A stretch of DNA of 64,000 nt from Actinoplanes subtropicus (GTDB lineage: Bacteria > Actinomycetota > Actinomycetes > Mycobacteriales > Micromonosporaceae): NCBI RefSeq assembly GCF_000721705.1, contig NZ_JOJL01000028.1, positions 1-64,000 on the forward strand, written 5' to 3'. The translations under genes were made by a program, and so were the position numbers. The notes under the pieces are model-generated. The model made no database searches. It was not told where the DNA came from and saw only the letters and a program-made list of their open reading frames with translations. Positions 31,686 to 40,214 of this stretch are shown here, one piece after another; the stretch's first letter is position 1, and each line of letters begins with the position of its first letter.

Positions 31686-33944
31686 TCAAGCGGCCTGCGT
31701 GGTGGTCAGCAGGTCACCGAACTCCTCGGGCGACAGCGGCTGGGCGAAAAGGAAGCCTTGCGCCGATCGGTACCCCAGCTCGTGCAGCCGGTCCGCCTGG
31801 TCGAGCGTCTCCACCCCCTCGGCGATCGCCTGCAGCCCGAGCGCATCGGCGAGCTGCAACACCGTGGCCGCGACCGGCACCCGGCCCGCTTCGGCCTGGG
31901 TGAACGTGCTGTCCAGCTTCAGCTGGTCGATCGGGCAGTCGTGCAGCATGGTCAGCGACGAGTGCCCGGTGCCGAAGTCGTCGAGGGCCACCCGGACGCC
32001 CAGCGAGCGCAGCGCGGCCAGCGTCGTCGACGACTCGCGCGCGTCAACCGGCATCGACTCGGTGATCTCGAGGGTGATCCGGTGCGGCGGCACGCCGTAC
32101 TCGTCGAGCAGGGCGGCCACCGAGGCGGCGAACCCGGGCTCGCGCAGGTCCCGCGCCGAGACATTCACATTGAGTACGGCCGGGGCGTCCTCGCCGTGCG
32201 CCGCCGTCCACAGCGACAGCTGCCGGACCGCCGCCCGCAGCACCCAATTGCTCAGCGGCACGATCAGCCCGGTCCGCTCGGCCAGCGGGATGAAGCTCTG
32301 CGGCGGCATCGTCCCGTGCGTCGGATGCCGCCAGCGGACCAGCGCCTCGGCCCCGATCACCCGCCGGTCGGGCAGCGCCACGATCGGCTGGTAGAGCAGG
32401 TAGAGCTGGTCGCCGTCGATCGCGTCGCGCAGCTCGGCGCCGAGGTGCGCGTGGTCCGCGCCCGCCTGGGCCATGTCCGGCGTGAAGTGCAGCGACGCGG
32501 TGCCGGCGATGGCCTTGGCGGCGTACATCGCGATGTCGGCGTGCCGCAGCAGCAGGCTGGCGTCGTCGCCGGAATGGCCGTCGGCGATCCCGATGCTGGC
32601 CCGGATCGGCAGCTCGTGGCCGTCCGCGAGGACGGGCGCCCGGAGTGCCTCGATCATCCGCTGGGCGGCGAGGTCGGCGGCATCCGGGTCGGCGCCGTCG
32701 AGCACCACCACGAACTCGTCGCCGCCGAGCCGGGCCACCGTGTCCTCGGCCCGGATGCAGGCGTTCAGCCGCTGGGCGACCGCGATCAGCAGCAGGTCGC
32801 CGACCTCGTGACCGAGGGTGTCGTTGACCTCCTTGAAGTCGTCGAGGTCGATCAGCGCGACCGCGACCGACCGCTCGCCGGGCGCGGTCAGGGCCTTGTC
32901 CAACCGCTCGTGGAAGAGCGTGCGGTTGGGCAGCTGGGTCAGCGAGTCGTGGGTGGCGCCGTGGTCGAGCCGGTTCAGCAGCCGGCCGTTGTCCAGGAAC
33001 GCGGTGATCTGGCGGACCACCACCAGCGCGGTCAGCGCCACCGCGCTGAGCACGATGACCTGGCGGTCCGGGGCGGACGCCGGCAACGCCACGCTCAGCA
33101 GCAGGCCGTCGACGGCGGCGATCGCCACGTACGGCAGGAAGCTGAAGGACCGGCGGCGGCGCTCGCGGATCCCGCGGCGCGGTGTGTAGTCGGCGGCCTG
33201 TTGCCGGTCGGCGGCCCAGCCGGCGAGGAAGAAGATCAGCGGCATCGCGACGATGTCCGGGAACAGGTGCGGGTCGATGGGCTCGAGCAGCGGGCGCAGG
33301 GTCGGCCCGACCGCGCCGACCAGCACCCCGAGCCCGATCAGCCGGAGCGCGCCCGGGTCGACGAACCCGGCCGGCCGGGTCAGGATCACCTTGGCGACCG
33401 CGAAGACGGCCAGCAGGGCCAGCGTGGTGAGCGCCAGCGAGATGTAGAGCGCGCTCCGGTCACCGTCGCGCAGCGCGTACCGGGTGGAGAAGTGCCAGGC
33501 GAAGACGGCGCAGGCCAGCATCACCGTGCTCGCGTCCAGGACGATCCGGAACAGCTCGCCGCCGCTCTGCCGGCCGAACGGCAGCCGCAGCAGCGCGTAG
33601 ATCAACAGAATGATGGCGAGGCCGTCGAAGAGCATCTGGCCGGGGCTGACATGCTGGCCGGCCGGATCGGCGGTGGTGATCATGTCGTACGCCTGGGCGA
33701 TGCTGCCGAGGCCGGTCAGGACGGCCACCGGGAACAGGTGCCGCCAGAAGCGCCGGGTCGGCTCGGGCAGGTTCCCGGCCCTGGCCGTACGCCAGAAGCT
33801 CGCCACCAGCAGCGTCGAGCCGCCGACGCTGGGCAGCCAGAGCACGGGCCAGGGCAGCACCGGATGGATCGCGTCGATCGTGAGCCCGGCCAGCGCCAGC
33901 CCGGTGAGCAGGGCGGCGGTGAGCCGGGACCAGAGCACACCCAT
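31686..33944 (-). CDS. Membrane-bound GGDEF-EAL cyclic-di-GMP enzyme
   Basis: A 752-residue protein. Residues about 1-310 hold nine or ten transmembrane helices of an uncharacterised sensor. The GGDEF domain (about 325-485) has ARLGGDEFVVV intact and the EAL domain (about 500-745) has GAEALVRW, LEITES, LDDFGTGHSS, LKLDSTF and EGVETLDQ. Both active sites look competent. It is the same length as the GAF-GGDEF-EAL protein at 21126 but has a different input domain, so the two would answer different signals. It diverges from the glycan island that starts at 34062; cyclic-di-GMP control of motility or surface glycans is a possible but unproven link. Confidence 0.88.
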   Translation of the reverse strand: MGVLWSRLTAALLTGLALAGLTIDAIHPVLPWPVLWLPSVGGSTLLVASFWRTARAGNLPEPTRRFWRHLFPVAVLTGLGSIAQAYDMITTADPAGQHVSPGQMLFDGLAIILLIYALLRLPFGRQSGGELFRIVLDASTVMLACAVFAWHFSTRYALRDGDRSALYISLALTTLALLAVFAVAKVILTRPAGFVDPGALRLIGLGVLVGAVGPTLRPLLEPIDPHLFPDIVAMPLIFFLAGWAADRQQAADYTPRRGIRERRRRSFSFLPYVAIAAVDGLLLSVALPASAPDRQVIVLSAVALTALVVVRQITAFLDNGRLLNRLDHGATHDSLTQLPNRTLFHERLDKALTAPGERSVAVALIDLDDFKEVNDTLGHEVGDLLLIAVAQRLNACIRAEDTVARLGGDEFVVVLDGADPDAADLAAQRMIEALRAPVLADGHELPIRASIGIADGHSGDDASLLLRHADIAMYAAKAIAGTASLHFTPDMAQAGADHAHLGAELRDAIDGDQLYLLYQPIVALPDRRVIGAEALVRWRHPTHGTMPPQSFIPLAERTGLIVPLSNWVLRAAVRQLSLWTAAHGEDAPAVLNVNVSARDLREPGFAASVAALLDEYGVPPHRITLEITESMPVDARESSTTLAALRSLGVRVALDDFGTGHSSLTMLHDCPIDQLKLDSTFTQAEAGRVPVAATVLQLADALGLQAIAEGVETLDQADRLHELGYRSAQGFLFAQPLSPEEFGDLLTTTQAA

Positions 33945-34061
33945 CCGTCAGCCTCCTCGACCCGCTTCTGCGGGCCTTGGATCGGCCGGTGACCGCCGGA
34001 GGTGAGCAATTGCCCGACTAATACCTTCCGGAAACCTCTCGTTTACCTTTGGTTCATCTAA

Positions 34062-35102
34062 GTGAACAACATTCGTCCGGTGCCCGTTCGGTTGAGCGTC
34101 GTCGTGCCGGTGTATCGCGTCGAGACGTACCTGAAGCAATGCCTGGATTCCGTCCTGACCGGCGAGGAGCGGGTCGAGGTCGTCGCGGTGGACGACGCCT
34201 CCCCCGACAGCTGCGGCGATATGCTCGACGCGTACGCCAAGAATCACCCGAATCTCCGCGTTCTGCACCTCTCTCGGAATGTCGGCCTGGGCCTGGCCCG
34301 CAACGCCGGGCTGGCCGAGGCGACCGGCGACTACGTCTGGTTCGTGGACAGCGACGACTGGCTGCCGCCCGGCTCGGTGCGCGCGGTGCTCGACGCGCTC
34401 GACGCCGAGGAACCGGACGTGCTTCTGATCGACCACCTGCGCGTACACGAGGACGGCCGGAGCAAGCCCGACGCGAGCTCGCCGCTGCTGGCCGGCGAGC
34501 CGACGCTGACCCGGATGCTCGCCGTGCAGCACACCGCATGGAACAGGATCGTGCGCCGCGAGTTTCTGCTGCGCAACGACCTGCGCTTCGGCCCGGGTTG
34601 GTACGAGGACGTCTCGTTCAGCCATCCGGTGCTGCTGGCCGCCGACCGGATAGCCGCCCTCGACCGGGTCTGCTACCTGTACCGGATCGGCCGACCGGGC
34701 GCGATCACCGCAACTCGAAGCGACCGGCACTTCGAGGCCTTCGAGCAGTACGACCGGCTGCTGAAGTGGGCGGCCGCGCGCGACCTGTCGCCGGAGATCC
34801 GGGCCCAGCTGTTCACCCTGATGATCAGCCACCTGCTGGTGGTGGCCGGCAACGACGGCCGGATGCACCCCGGGGACCGGCGGCGGTTCTTCCGGCAGGC
34901 GACCGCGCTGTACCGGCGGCACCGGCCGGCCGGCTACCGCCCGCCGAGCGGGATGCGCGGTCTCAAGCATCGGCTGGTGGCGACCGGCGCCTATCCCCTG
35001 TACGCGCTGCTCAGGTCCGGTTACCGAGTGGCCGGGCGGCGCCGCCGGAAGCCCGAACCGACACCTCCGGCAGCGGCGGCTCAGCGGGCGTCCGTAATCT
35101 GA
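34062..35102 (+). CDS. GT2-family glycosyltransferase
   Basis: A 346-residue glycosyltransferase of family 2 with the GT-A fold. LSVVVPVYRVETYL opens the nucleotide-binding half, VDDASPDSCGDML follows, and VWFVDSDDW holds the metal-binding DxD. The C-terminal 60 residues are basic and may contact membrane or glycan carrier. It starts at GTG 34062 and is followed after four bases by pseH and then pseI, so it probably builds the glycan that carries or contains the nonulosonic acid. The donor and acceptor are unknown. It begins the left block of the glycan island. Confidence 0.82.
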   Translation: MNNIRPVPVRLSVVVPVYRVETYLKQCLDSVLTGEERVEVVAVDDASPDSCGDMLDAYAKNHPNLRVLHLSRNVGLGLARNAGLAEATGDYVWFVDSDDWLPPGSVRAVLDALDAEEPDVLLIDHLRVHEDGRSKPDASSPLLAGEPTLTRMLAVQHTAWNRIVRREFLLRNDLRFGPGWYEDVSFSHPVLLAADRIAALDRVCYLYRIGRPGAITATRSDRHFEAFEQYDRLLKWAAARDLSPEIRAQLFTLMISHLLVVAGNDGRMHPGDRRRFFRQATALYRRHRPAGYRPPSGMRGLKHRLVATGAYPLYALLRSGYRVAGRRRRKPEPTPPAAAAQRASVI

Positions 35103-35106
35103 ACTC

Positions 35107-35559
35107 GTGCTGAGACCTGCCGAGTACACCGATCGCGATCTCATCCTGCCCTGGCGCAACCATCCGTCGGTCCGGGCGGTGAGCCTGACCACACACGAGA
35201 TCAAGCCGGAGGAGCACGCTCGCTGGTGGGAAAAGCGCTGGCGCGACGTGCTGATCTACTCCGATGATCGGGGCGTCCCGGCCGGTGTGGTGATCTTCGA
35301 CGGCACCACCTGGTCCTTCTACCTGGATACGGTGGGCCTGGGCGACCGGCTGCTCGCGGCCTGGATGCGCCTGGAGAAGGAGGCCGTCGAGTATGCGTTC
35401 GGCACGCTCGGCCTGGAAACGCTGGGCGGCGAGACCCTCGCCGACAACAAGCAGGTCCTCGCGCTGCACCGGCGCTTCGGCTTCAAGGAGACGCGCCGCT
35501 ACGAGCGACTCGTCGACGGCGAGATGAAAACGGTCGTCTGGACCGAGAGAGGGAAGTAA
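35107..35559 (+). CDS. pseH: PseH-like N-acetyltransferase
   Basis: A 150-residue GNAT acetyltransferase. LILPWRNHPSVRAVSLTTHEI at the N-terminus and the late NKQVLALHRRFGFKE are the pattern of PseH, which acetylates the 4-amino group of the UDP-sugar produced by PseC in pseudaminic acid synthesis. It starts at GTG 35107 and its TAA overlaps the pseI ATG by one base. The direct link to pseI, and the pathway partners at 51-58 kb, support the name. RimJ-type protein acetylation is the alternative for a GNAT of this size. Confidence 0.8.
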   Translation: MLRPAEYTDRDLILPWRNHPSVRAVSLTTHEIKPEEHARWWEKRWRDVLIYSDDRGVPAGVVIFDGTTWSFYLDTVGLGDRLLAAWMRLEKEAVEYAFGTLGLETLGGETLADNKQVLALHRRFGFKETRRYERLVDGEMKTVVWTERGK

Positions 35560-36587
35560 TGGCACAGTTCGGGCCCGACAAGCGGCCGTACATCGTCGCG
35601 GAGATGTCCGGGAACCACAACGGCTCCCTCGACCGGGCGCTGGCCCTGGTCGACGCGGCGGCGGACGCCGGCGCCGACGCGATCAAGATCCAGACGTACA
35701 CCGCGGACACCCTGACCCTGAACGTCAAGCACCCCCGTTTCCAGCTCTCCAAGGGCCACGAGCTGTGGGGCGGCGAGTACCTCTACGACCTGTACGAGCG
35801 CGCGCACACCCCGTGGGAGTGGCACCAGCCGATCTTCGAGCGGGCCCGCGAGCGGGGCATCACCCCGTTCTCCAGCCCGTTCGACCCGACCGCCGTGGAC
35901 CTGCTCGAGAAGCTCGACGCCCCGATGTACAAGATCGCGTCGTCCGAGGCCACCGACCTGCCGCTGATCCGCCTGGCCGCGAGCACCGGCAAGCCGATCA
36001 TCATCTCCACCGGCATGGCCTCGGTGAAGGAGATCGCCGCCGCGGTCGAGGCCGCCCAGGGCGCCGGCGCGACCGACGTGACGGTGCTGGCCTGCACGGC
36101 GTCGTACCCGTCCCCGCCGGAGGAGAGCAACCTGCGCCGCATCCCGGTGCTGGCTCAGATGCTCGAGGTGCCGATCGGCCTGTCCGACCACACGCTGGGT
36201 ATCGGCGTCCCGGTCGCCGCGGTCGCCTTCGGCGCCTGCCTGATCGAGAAGCACGTGACCCTGGACCGCGCCGACGGCGGCGTCGACTCGGCGTTCTCCC
36301 TCAACCCGGCCGAGCTCAAGCTGCTGCGCGAGGAGTCCGAGCGGGCCTGGCAGGCGCTGGGCACCACGCACATCGGCCCGACCGAGCACGAGAAGGAGGG
36401 CCTGCGCTTCCGCCGCTCCCTCTACGTGGTCACCGACGTCAAGGCCGGCGACAAGGTCACCCCGGAAAACGTCCGCTCGATCCGCCCCACCGGCGGCCTG
36501 GAGCCCGACGCGATCGGCTCGGTCCTCGGCCGCACCTTCACCACCGACGCGGCCAAGGGCACCCCCCTGACCTGGGATCTGATCTAA
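35559..36587 (+). CDS. pseI: Pseudaminic acid synthase
   Basis: A 342-residue NeuB-family enzyme that condenses a 6-deoxy-diacetamido sugar with phosphoenolpyruvate to give pseudaminic acid. The TIM-barrel part begins YIVAEMSGNHNGSLD and includes AIKIQTYTADT, FSSPFDPTAVDLLE, KIASSEATDL and GLSDHTLG with the metal-binding His in IEKHVTLDR; the last 60 residues form the antifreeze-like SAF domain. These features favour PseI over sialic or legionaminic acid synthases. It directly follows pseH. Copy D of the dispersed element comes three bases after its stop. Confidence 0.88.
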   Translation: MAQFGPDKRPYIVAEMSGNHNGSLDRALALVDAAADAGADAIKIQTYTADTLTLNVKHPRFQLSKGHELWGGEYLYDLYERAHTPWEWHQPIFERARERGITPFSSPFDPTAVDLLEKLDAPMYKIASSEATDLPLIRLAASTGKPIIISTGMASVKEIAAAVEAAQGAGATDVTVLACTASYPSPPEESNLRRIPVLAQMLEVPIGLSDHTLGIGVPVAAVAFGACLIEKHVTLDRADGGVDSAFSLNPAELKLLREESERAWQALGTTHIGPTEHEKEGLRFRRSLYVVTDVKAGDKVTPENVRSIRPTGGLEPDAIGSVLGRTFTTDAAKGTPLTWDLI

Positions 36588-36589
36588 GA

Positions 36590-36680
36590 CCCTTGCGCGT
36601 ACGAGCGTGAGAACAGTCCCCGGCTTGCCGGGGCCGCGAGCTGCAACACCGGCTCCGACCCCGGCCGCCGGGCTGTTCCG
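36590..36680 (-). repeat. Dispersed intergenic element, copy D (inverted, shorter)
   Basis: The reverse complement carries GCCCGGCGGCCGGGGTCGG, CCGGTGTTGCA, the hairpin CCCCGGCAAGCCGGGG and CGCTCGTACG in the same order as the other copies. The central stem is kept although the loop bases differ (AA instead of CG), which hints at selection for pairing. It sits between pseI and the epimerase gene. Confidence 0.7.
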
Positions 36681-36750
36681 GTCCTATTTCCCAACGCCTC
36701 GACTTGTAGAACGATGTCGATGGGTCTATGGGTCGGAGCTGAGGTGTCCC

Positions 36751-37710
36751 GTGAAGGTCTTGGTGACCGGTGGGGCCGGCAACATCGGGTCGCACGCGCT
36801 GCCGGAGTTGGTCGCGCACGGCCACACCGTGCGCTCGTTCGAGCGGTCGACCACGGCCGGCCGGCGCGCGGCGCGTGACCTGCCGCCGGGCGTCGAGGTC
36901 GTCTGGGGAGACATCACCGATGCCGCCGCGGTCCGGGGCGCCGCCGCCGGCGTGGACGCGGTGGTTCACCTGGCGGCGGTCATCCCGCCGGCCGCCGACG
37001 AGGAGCCGGAACGGGCCCGTGCGGTCAATGTGGACGGCACGGCCAACGTCGTGGCGGCGTGCCGGGCGCAGCCGACCCCGCCGCGGCTGCTGTTCTCGTC
37101 CACCTTCGACGTTCACGGTTACACCTTGGACAAGCCGCCGCCCCGGCACGTCGACGATCCGCTGGTCGCGACCAACCCGTACACCGAACACAAGATCCAG
37201 TGCGAGGAGCTGATCCGGCAGTCCGGCCTGACCTGGTGCATCTTCCGCTTCGCCGACGTACCGATCCTGGCCGTGCGGGACCCGCACCCGATCATGTTCG
37301 AGATCGGCTTGGACAACCGGATCGAGGCGCTGCACGCCGACGACGCCGGCCTGGCGATCGCCCGCGCGGTGGAGACGCCGGAGGTCTGGGGCCGCATTCT
37401 GTTCGTCGGCGGCGGACCCACCTGCCAGCTGACCTATCGGGAGTACCTGACCCGGCTACTGGCGGCGATGGGCGTCCCGCCGCTGCCGGATGACGCGTTC
37501 AGCACCGCGGTCTACGCGACCGACTGGATCGACACCGCCGAAAGCGAGGCACTGCTGCACTACCAGCGCCACGACTTCACCGACATCGCCGAAGCCGTGG
37601 CGGCGAGTCTCGGCTGGAGGCGACGCCTGGTGCCACTGGTCGGCCCGCTCGCCCGCCGCGCGATCCTGCGGCTGTCGCCCTACCGCAGCCGATCGGCCCC
37701 CAACCACTGA
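36751..37710 (+). CDS. NAD-dependent epimerase/dehydratase
   Basis: A 319-residue short-chain sugar-nucleotide-type enzyme. KVLVTGGAGNIGSH is the Rossmann nucleotide-binding motif, LAAVIPP is in the usual second position, and the catalytic Tyr-x-x-x-Lys reads YTEHK near residue 150 with a Ser in FSSTFD. Such enzymes epimerise or dehydrate NDP-sugars, but distant members act on other substrates. It starts at GTG 36751 and is isolated from pseI by the dispersed element, so membership of the glycan pathway is only suggested by position. Confidence 0.75.
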   Translation: MKVLVTGGAGNIGSHALPELVAHGHTVRSFERSTTAGRRAARDLPPGVEVVWGDITDAAAVRGAAAGVDAVVHLAAVIPPAADEEPERARAVNVDGTANVVAACRAQPTPPRLLFSSTFDVHGYTLDKPPPRHVDDPLVATNPYTEHKIQCEELIRQSGLTWCIFRFADVPILAVRDPHPIMFEIGLDNRIEALHADDAGLAIARAVETPEVWGRILFVGGGPTCQLTYREYLTRLLAAMGVPPLPDDAFSTAVYATDWIDTAESEALLHYQRHDFTDIAEAVAASLGWRRRLVPLVGPLARRAILRLSPYRSRSAPNH

Positions 37711-37747
37711 CCCGGCCAAGACCACGCCGACGCTTCAGTCGCACTCG

Positions 37748-37795
37748 TATCTCGCTCAGCCAGTATCTCGCTCAGCCAGTATCTTGCTCAGCTAG
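37748..37795 (+). repeat. 16-bp tandem repeat, three units
   Basis: TATCTCGCTCAGCCAG occurs at 37748 and 37764, and with two changes at 37780. It follows the epimerase stop by about 37 bases and precedes copy C of the dispersed element. No open frame or hairpin explains it. Confidence 0.75.
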
Positions 37796-37821
37796 GGATA
37801 GCCCGACAGCCGGGGCGGGCT

Positions 37822-37940
37822 GGTCTTGGGGTCGGGCCCGCCCGGCGGCCGGAGTCGGAGCCGGTGTTGCAACCAGCGGCCCTGGCACGCCGGGGACTCG
37901 TCTGGAGCTCGTACGGCCAAGGCAGCGAAAGCAAACCGCC
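37822..37940 (+). repeat. Dispersed intergenic element, copy C
   Basis: Full-length copy with TCGGGCCCGCCCGGCGGCC, CCGGTGTTGCAACCAG, CCCTGGCACGCCGGGG and AGCTCGTACGG in order. It is in the same orientation as the upstream epimerase gene. Its right end merges with the first unit of the 24-bp tandem repeat. Confidence 0.78.
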
Positions 37941-38008
37941 TAGCTCGAGTTAGCGGAAAGCGCCTAGCTCGAGTTAACGGTAAGCGCCTAGCTTGAGTTT
38001 TTCAGGCG
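37937..38008 (-). repeat. 24-bp tandem repeat reaching into a gene's stop codon
   Basis: Units begin at 37937, 37961 and 37985 and share CGCCTAGCTCGAGTT. The third unit contains the last codons and stop (CTA at 37988-37990) of the minus-strand methyltransferase gene; the first two look like duplicated copies of that gene end, each with a stop at the same place. Confidence 0.7.
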
Positions 38009-39814
38009 GCGGAGGGCTTTGCGGCCGTCTCGGCGGGCCGCTCGGTACGCCTCCTTGCCGACGACCATCACGCGGCCCGCGAAGCCCTTGCGGTAGAACT
38101 GGATCTCGCGATCGAGCTTGCTCAGCGTGTTGTCGCGGGACTGGATGATCTGCTCGGTCCACTCCATCATCGCGAGCAGGTGGCTGGCCTCGTAGCGCTG
38201 CCGCCAGAGCGCCTCGGTCAGTTCGCGGAAGCCCTCGATGTCCACGCTCGCCGTGCCGGGGGTGATCGCCAGCAGCTGCAGGCGGCGCTGGTCGCGCGCC
38301 TCCAGGGTCAGCTCGTGCTCGGCCGCCTCCAGCGTGATGTGCAGCTCGACGGCCGCGCGGACCTGGTCGTCGGTCATGCCGCGGCCGGTCATACCGAGCA
38401 GCGTCGCGGTCAGGTCGACGGCGCTCGAGGTGATCGGCCATGGGTGCGAGCGGCCCGAGGTGATCAGCTGCACCGCGAACTCCCAGAGGGCGCGGGTCAG
38501 GGCGGTCTCGTAGTCGATCGGCTCGATCGGCTCCCAGCGGGTCGGCAGCAGGACCGGGCCGTCGGGGGTGACCAGCAGGTCGGCCAGGCCGGCCAGCGCG
38601 ATCGGGCCGGCCAGGCGGCCGTCCACCGCCTGGGCGCGCAGCCAGGTCTCGTACTGGGTCAGCTCGACGCGCAGGTGCCGCAGGTCGGCGGTGGCGGCCA
38701 GGTGGAGCAGCCGCTCCTCCAGCACGTAGCCGGCGTCGGTGCCGGGCGCGGCCGGCTCGGCGATCCGGCGCAGGCCCTCGCGCTCGATCGGGCCGGTCAG
38801 CGGCTGCAGCACGGTGGTCCGGATCTCGCCGGTGTCGGTGGCGCTCACCTCGTACGCGAAGGTGCCGCGAGAGTCGCCCACCAGCAAGTCGTGGGCCGCG
38901 GCGGACGAACCGGACGCCCGGGCGATCACCAGCCAGGCCGGCGCCACCGTCTCCTCGGCGGCGGCCCGCAGCGCGCGGGCGACCAGCCGGCGCGGGTCGC
39001 TGAGCACCGGGCGGCCCCGGAAGGCGGCGGCGAACGCCTGGTTGAGCGCGGTGCCGAGGCGGGGGCGCAGCGGGGCGGAGAGGTTGCCGAGCAGGCCGGG
39101 GCCGACCAGCACGGTCGGCGTGGCCGGCTCGGGGAACGCGGCGTAGGTGACATCGACCACCAGGCCGGCGACGGTGAGGCGGTCGACCAGCTGCTCGCGG
39201 GAGGCCGGGCGCTGCGGGTCGTTCTCGTCCAGCGGGTACCAGTCCGCGTCCTGCGCCTGGTGGCCGCCGGGCGCGAGCCGCACGGTGTGGTGCACGCCGA
39301 GGTGGTTGTCGTGGGTGAGCAGGAGCACGCCGTCGGGGCGGACCGCCTCGGCCAGCCGGTCGAGGAGCTCGGCGGCGGAGAGCTGGTCGCCCTCGGCGGA
39401 GTTGAGCCGCTCCACCCCGTCGAACGCCACCACCAGGTCGAACCGCTCGGCCGGGTCGACCTTGACCGCCGCGCCGGCCAGGACGGTGACCTGGGGGTGG
39501 GCGCGGGCCGCCTCCTCGGCGTCGACCAGCGAGCGCACCAGCCAGGTGACCGTGGCGCCGGCGTCGACCAGCGCGATGACCAGGTCGTCGGCGATCGGGC
39601 CGGCGATCAGCACCGAGCGGCCGGCGCCGGCGTGCTCGCCGAGCAGGTGCCGCAGCACGGCGCCGCGCGGCACCTCGGGGCCGCGGCGCGGGTCGCGATC
39701 GGTCCAGGAGAACATCTCGCCGCCGATCCGCCGGAGATTGGGCAGCGACGGGGCGCTGAGGGCCGCGGTGTAGTCCGTGCCCTGCGTGGGGATCAGGGCG
39801 GCGGCTTCCGACAT
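37988..39814 (-). CDS. SAM-dependent methyltransferase-like protein of the glycan island
   Basis: A 608-residue protein. Residues about 60-200 form a class I methyltransferase-like fold (VLIAGPIADDLVIALVDAGA, FDLVVAFDGVERL and VRPDGVLLLTHDNH). The middle has an unidentified domain with RPVLSDPRRLVARALR, and the last 90 residues are a coiled coil (SRDNTLSKLDREIQFYRKG) with a basic tail. The 484-residue protein at 54373 shares the same order of motifs, so they are paralogs. ATG 39814 follows GAGAGGT; longer frames upstream lack support. It may methylate the sugar or glycan. Convergent with the epimerase, it ends in a 24-bp tandem repeat. Confidence 0.7.
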   Translation of the reverse strand: MSEAAALIPTQGTDYTAALSAPSLPNLRRIGGEMFSWTDRDPRRGPEVPRGAVLRHLLGEHAGAGRSVLIAGPIADDLVIALVDAGATVTWLVRSLVDAEEAARAHPQVTVLAGAAVKVDPAERFDLVVAFDGVERLNSAEGDQLSAAELLDRLAEAVRPDGVLLLTHDNHLGVHHTVRLAPGGHQAQDADWYPLDENDPQRPASREQLVDRLTVAGLVVDVTYAAFPEPATPTVLVGPGLLGNLSAPLRPRLGTALNQAFAAAFRGRPVLSDPRRLVARALRAAAEETVAPAWLVIARASGSSAAAHDLLVGDSRGTFAYEVSATDTGEIRTTVLQPLTGPIEREGLRRIAEPAAPGTDAGYVLEERLLHLAATADLRHLRVELTQYETWLRAQAVDGRLAGPIALAGLADLLVTPDGPVLLPTRWEPIEPIDYETALTRALWEFAVQLITSGRSHPWPITSSAVDLTATLLGMTGRGMTDDQVRAAVELHITLEAAEHELTLEARDQRRLQLLAITPGTASVDIEGFRELTEALWRQRYEASHLLAMMEWTEQIIQSRDNTLSKLDREIQFYRKGFAGRVMVVGKEAYRAARRDGRKALRRLKNSS

Positions 39815-40166
39815 GCTTATACCTCTCGTTGACTCACCGGGTTCGTGCCCCCGCAGAACGGCGCGCACCATATCACCCAAGCGTAAGTCAGAGATGTATT
39901 CCTGCAATGTGCAGTGACATTGGTCGATTGCCCGCTTTGTCCCTGTCAACGGGGATGTGAGCGGCATCACAGCCCCTCCGCCCCACCTGCCCCGTTTGCC
40001 GGCGCCCGCCGCCCGGAACACGGCCTAAAGTGGACGCTCGCAACGTGAATTATTTTCAGACGCGAGGTCCCTCGGACCGGTCGGGGACAAACGCCGCCAC
40101 GTTTTCCCCGACCGCTCGCGGCCGGCCCGGCGCGGGGTCCTGCCCCCACCGCGCGTCGGGCCGGCC
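39815..40166. other. Intergenic region upstream of the methyltransferase gene
   Basis: About 350 bases without a gene. The only clear signal is an inverted repeat CAATGT-6-ACATTG at 39905-39922, about 90 bases upstream of the methyltransferase ATG, a possible operator. AT-rich bases around 40040-40060 (GTGAATTATTTTCAG) stand out from the GC-rich background but match no gene. Confidence 0.5.
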
Positions 40167-40200
40167 CGTGTGCCCCGCCCGTTTCCGGGCGGGGCACACG
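40167..40200. terminator. Perfect 14-bp-stem hairpin after the MmpL gene
   Basis: CGTGTGCCCCGCCC and its exact complement enclose the loop GTTTCC. It begins 14 bases beyond the minus-strand MmpL stop codon. There is no T run, but the stem is very stable, as usual for actinomycete terminators. Confidence 0.8.
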
Positions 40201-40214
40201 CTACTTTCGGAGAA

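Noticed and set aside
34050..34066. Inverted repeat GTTCA/TGAAC around the GT2 start codon
   Set aside because: Only five-base arms, which is not enough to claim an operator.
37748..38008. Possible CRISPR array or attachment site
   Set aside because: The tandem units have no unique spacers, and no integrase or tRNA is adjacent.
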